Source: Acinetobacter calcoaceticus ANC 3811
GTDB taxonomy: Bacteria; Pseudomonadota; Gammaproteobacteria; Pseudomonadales; Moraxellaceae
DNA: 64,000 nucleotides
NCBI RefSeq assembly: GCF_000399665.1
Contig: NZ_KB976986.1
Coordinates: 2,315,261 to 2,379,260, forward strand
Direction of reading: 5' to 3'
Every line of letters begins with the position of its first letter. The stretch's first letter is position 1. The notes beneath the pieces are model-generated. The model did no database searches, was not told where the DNA came from, and saw only the letters and a list, made by a program, of their open reading frames with translations. Shown piece after piece: positions 62,225 to 64,000 of the stretch. The position numbers and the translations under genes were made by a program.

Positions 62225-62999
62225 GTGTTTTTTCCCCTAACCGTAACTGCCGCTTTGCCTGATTCCACAATTCATCCATTTCAGACAAGGTCATGTCCTC
62301 TAATGTTCTTTGCTGTTTTTGAGCTTGATCTTCAATAAAAGCAAAACGGCTTCTAAATTTATGTATTGTTGATAAAAGTGATGTTTCACTTGAAATCGCG
62401 AGTTTACGTCCAACATTGACTAATGAAAACAGGCAATCTCCAAATTCATCTTGAATTTCATCAATATTTTGATTTTTTAGCGCTTGCTTGAACTCATCTA
62501 GCTCTTCTTCTAGTTTCCCATAAGCATCTTCTACGGTTTCAAAGTCAAACCCAACTTTTGCGACATTTTCTTGAACTTCTTGTGCCTGTAATAGTGCTGG
62601 CCCATGCTTTATTTCATCTAATCTTGATTGCGGCTTGCCTTGTTTTTCTTGTTGTTTAATTTGTTTCCATAACTCACTTACTTGTTCTGGCGTTAAGTTA
62701 TTAAATTGATCTGCCTGAAAAACATGTGGATGACGGTGGATTAACTTTTCACTTATTGCCTCAACCACATCTTGAAAATTAAAAGCACCTTGCTCACTAA
62801 ACATTTGTGATTGAAACACAACTTGTAATAACAAATCACCTAACTCATTTCGAATTTCATCAATGTCACCTTGACGAACAGCCGCCTCAACTTCATATGC
62901 TTCTTCAATCGCATATTTAGTCAGTGACATTGGGGTTTGTTCTTGATCCCACGGACATTTCTCTCGTAACTCTTGCATGATTTTAAGCAATTTATCCAT
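62193..62999 (-). CDS. mazG: Nucleoside triphosphate pyrophosphohydrolase MazG
   Basis: A 268-residue protein with two tandem MazG all-alpha NTP-PPase domains. The first has CPWDQEQTPMSLTKYAIEEAYEVEAAV and IRNELGDLLLQVVFQSQM (ExxE and ExxD metal sites, given in pieces), the second KLEEELDEFKQAL and IQDEFGDCLFSLVN. It removes non-canonical NTPs. ATG 62999 follows GAGGG; a start at 63011 is unlikely. It overlaps the ComEA-like gene. Confidence 0.94.
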   Translation of the reverse strand: MDKLLKIMQELREKCPWDQEQTPMSLTKYAIEEAYEVEAAVRQGDIDEIRNELGDLLLQVVFQSQMFSEQGAFNFQDVVEAISEKLIHRHPHVFQADQFNNLTPEQVSELWKQIKQQEKQGKPQSRLDEIKHGPALLQAQEVQENVAKVGFDFETVEDAYGKLEEELDEFKQALKNQNIDEIQDEFGDCLFSLVNVGRKLAISSETSLLSTIHKFRSRFAFIEDQAQKQQRTLEDMTLSEMDELWNQAKRQLRLGEKTHAAQHESLEE

Positions 63000-63110
63000 G
63001 GTAACCCTCAAGTTTAAAATTCGGTCAGTAAAACTAAGATTTTAATTTGTTATGATCAAAATCAAAGCGATTAAATCAGTCGCACTATTGTACTGACAAA
63101 GAGAAAAAAG

Positions 63111-63884
63111 ATGAGACACAGTATTCTGATTAGTGGCGCCGCTCAAGGTATTGGGGCAGAAATTGCACGCGTATTCTACAAACAGGGATATAAAGTAGGC
63201 ATTTATGATATTAATGAATCACTTGCTCAAGAGTTGGCAAATGACTTAGGGCCAAATGCCCTTGCCGGCTATCTAGATGTAAGTGATTACAATCAGTGGC
63301 AACTTATATTAAAAGAATTTACCGACTGGGCTGGGGAACTCAACATCTTAGTAAATAACGCTGGCATTTTATATTCTGGTGCATTTGAAACGACTGATAT
63401 TAAAGCTCACCAAAGAACAATAAATATTAATGTAAACGGTGTTATCAATGGCTGTCACGCAGCTCATCCCTATTTAAAGCAAGCGTCTTTTGCACGTGTC
63501 ATCAATCTTTCATCAGCTTCTGCAATTTATGGGCAAGCTGATTTAATTTCTTATTCAGCTAGTAAATTTGCTGTTCGCGGAATTACCGAAGGTTTAGATG
63601 TGGAATGGAAGAAATATGGTATTCGTGTTTTAGATGTGATGCCGCTATTTGTACAAACTGCAATGGTTAAGGGTATGGATGCAGGCACAATTCAAAATAT
63701 GGGGGTAGATTTAACTCCAAATGATATTGCTCAACAGGTACTTACGCTTGTAGAGAAAAAGGCTCATTTCTGGATGCCAACTCACACTCCGGTTGGCATA
63801 AAAACTAAACTGCTTTATCAACTCTCGACTTTAAGCCCTCAGTTTTTAAACCGACTAACCAATATTTATTTGTCGAGAAAATAA
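63111..63884 (+). CDS. Short-chain dehydrogenase/reductase
   Basis: A 257-residue classical SDR. The Rossmann motif is SGAAQGIGAEIA, followed by NNAG at about residue 80 and the catalytic Ser and YxxxK in LSSASAIYGQ and ISYSASKFAVRG. The substrate and cofactor preference are unknown; the C-terminal end is slightly longer and basic. AGAGAAAAAAG precedes the ATG. Divergent from mazG across about 110 nt. Confidence 0.88.
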   Translation: MRHSILISGAAQGIGAEIARVFYKQGYKVGIYDINESLAQELANDLGPNALAGYLDVSDYNQWQLILKEFTDWAGELNILVNNAGILYSGAFETTDIKAHQRTININVNGVINGCHAAHPYLKQASFARVINLSSASAIYGQADLISYSASKFAVRGITEGLDVEWKKYGIRVLDVMPLFVQTAMVKGMDAGTIQNMGVDLTPNDIAQQVLTLVEKKAHFWMPTHTPVGIKTKLLYQLSTLSPQFLNRLTNIYLSRK

Positions 63885-63892
63885 TTCAAAGT

Positions 63893-63919
63893 AAAAAGGC
63901 TGTCATTTGACAGCCTTTT
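63893..63919 (+). terminator. SDR gene terminator
   Basis: GGCTGTC, ATTT loop, GACAGCC, flanked by A and T tracts. Confidence 0.92.
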
Positions 63920-64000
63920 TACTAAAATAACTTAAAACACATTTATAATACAACAATCAAAAAAAACACTAAAACTTAAGTTATTCTAAATTAAAAACTT

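Overview
The window looks like chromosomal DNA of an Acinetobacter species (Gammaproteobacteria, Moraxellaceae). The reasons are the AT-rich composition, the rRNA operon sequence, the fil gene cluster, a GigA/GigB-type pair, a solitary gspE, and the local orders bolA-murA-hisG-hisD-hisC and pcnB-folK-panB-panC. I cannot fix the species from this stretch. There are no insertion sequences, prophages or CRISPR arrays. Nearly everything is conserved housekeeping DNA, with a few poorly understood genes in between.

Layout. 1-5271 (minus): the fil cluster filA, filB, filC, filD and a truncated filE, which encodes an export/surface apparatus with a C39-type peptidase and two outer-membrane barrels. 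5627-13829: pabB (plus), then a minus-strand block hisC, hisD, hisG, murA, a BolA-family gene, hpf and rpoN. 14066-19776: a complete rRNA operon on the minus strand (promoter, 16S, tRNA-Ile, tRNA-Ala, 23S, 5S, two terminators). 20110-25053 (plus): mlaA, the stress-signalling pair gigA-gigB, a nitrilase-family amidase, a small secreted unknown, and ohrR-ohr. 25110-34165: gspE (minus), a DUF432 gene with an MscS channel (plus), a giant DUF2339 membrane protein (minus) and polA (plus). 34221-39320 (minus): yggT, proC, tilS, accA, ppx. 39598-42157 (plus): trxA, rho and an Ala-rich lipoprotein. 42314-46001 (minus): ihfA, pheT, pheS. 46160-49170: a tail-anchored unknown, a GNAT acetyltransferase, a NADAR/YbiA protein, rplT, rpmI. 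49171-51575: an MFS transporter, a YqaA/DedA-like protein and a glutathione transferase, which separate rpmI-rplT from infC. 51803-54282 (minus): infC (ATT start) and thrS. 54678-63884: an acyl-CoA synthetase (plus), then darP, an NPr-type HPr, rapZ, panC, panB, folK, pcnB, a ComEA-like protein and mazG (all minus), and an SDR dehydrogenase (plus).

Many minus-strand genes are translationally coupled by 1-7 nt overlaps (filD/filE, murA/hisG, pheT/ihfA, rapZ/NPr, pcnB/folK) or by longer overlaps (accA/tilS, tilS/proC, mazG/comEA-like). Transcription units are well punctuated by hairpin-plus-T-tract terminators, several of them bidirectional between convergent genes.

The points most worth pursuing are these: the fil cluster read as a Fap-like (functional-amyloid-type) secretion system; an RNA hairpin that covers the hisD ribosome-binding site and a terminator-like hairpin just before hisC; non-standard start codons in infC (ATT) and pcnB (TTG); GigA/GigB and the NPr phosphocarrier in one window; and an MlaA homologue without a canonical lipobox.
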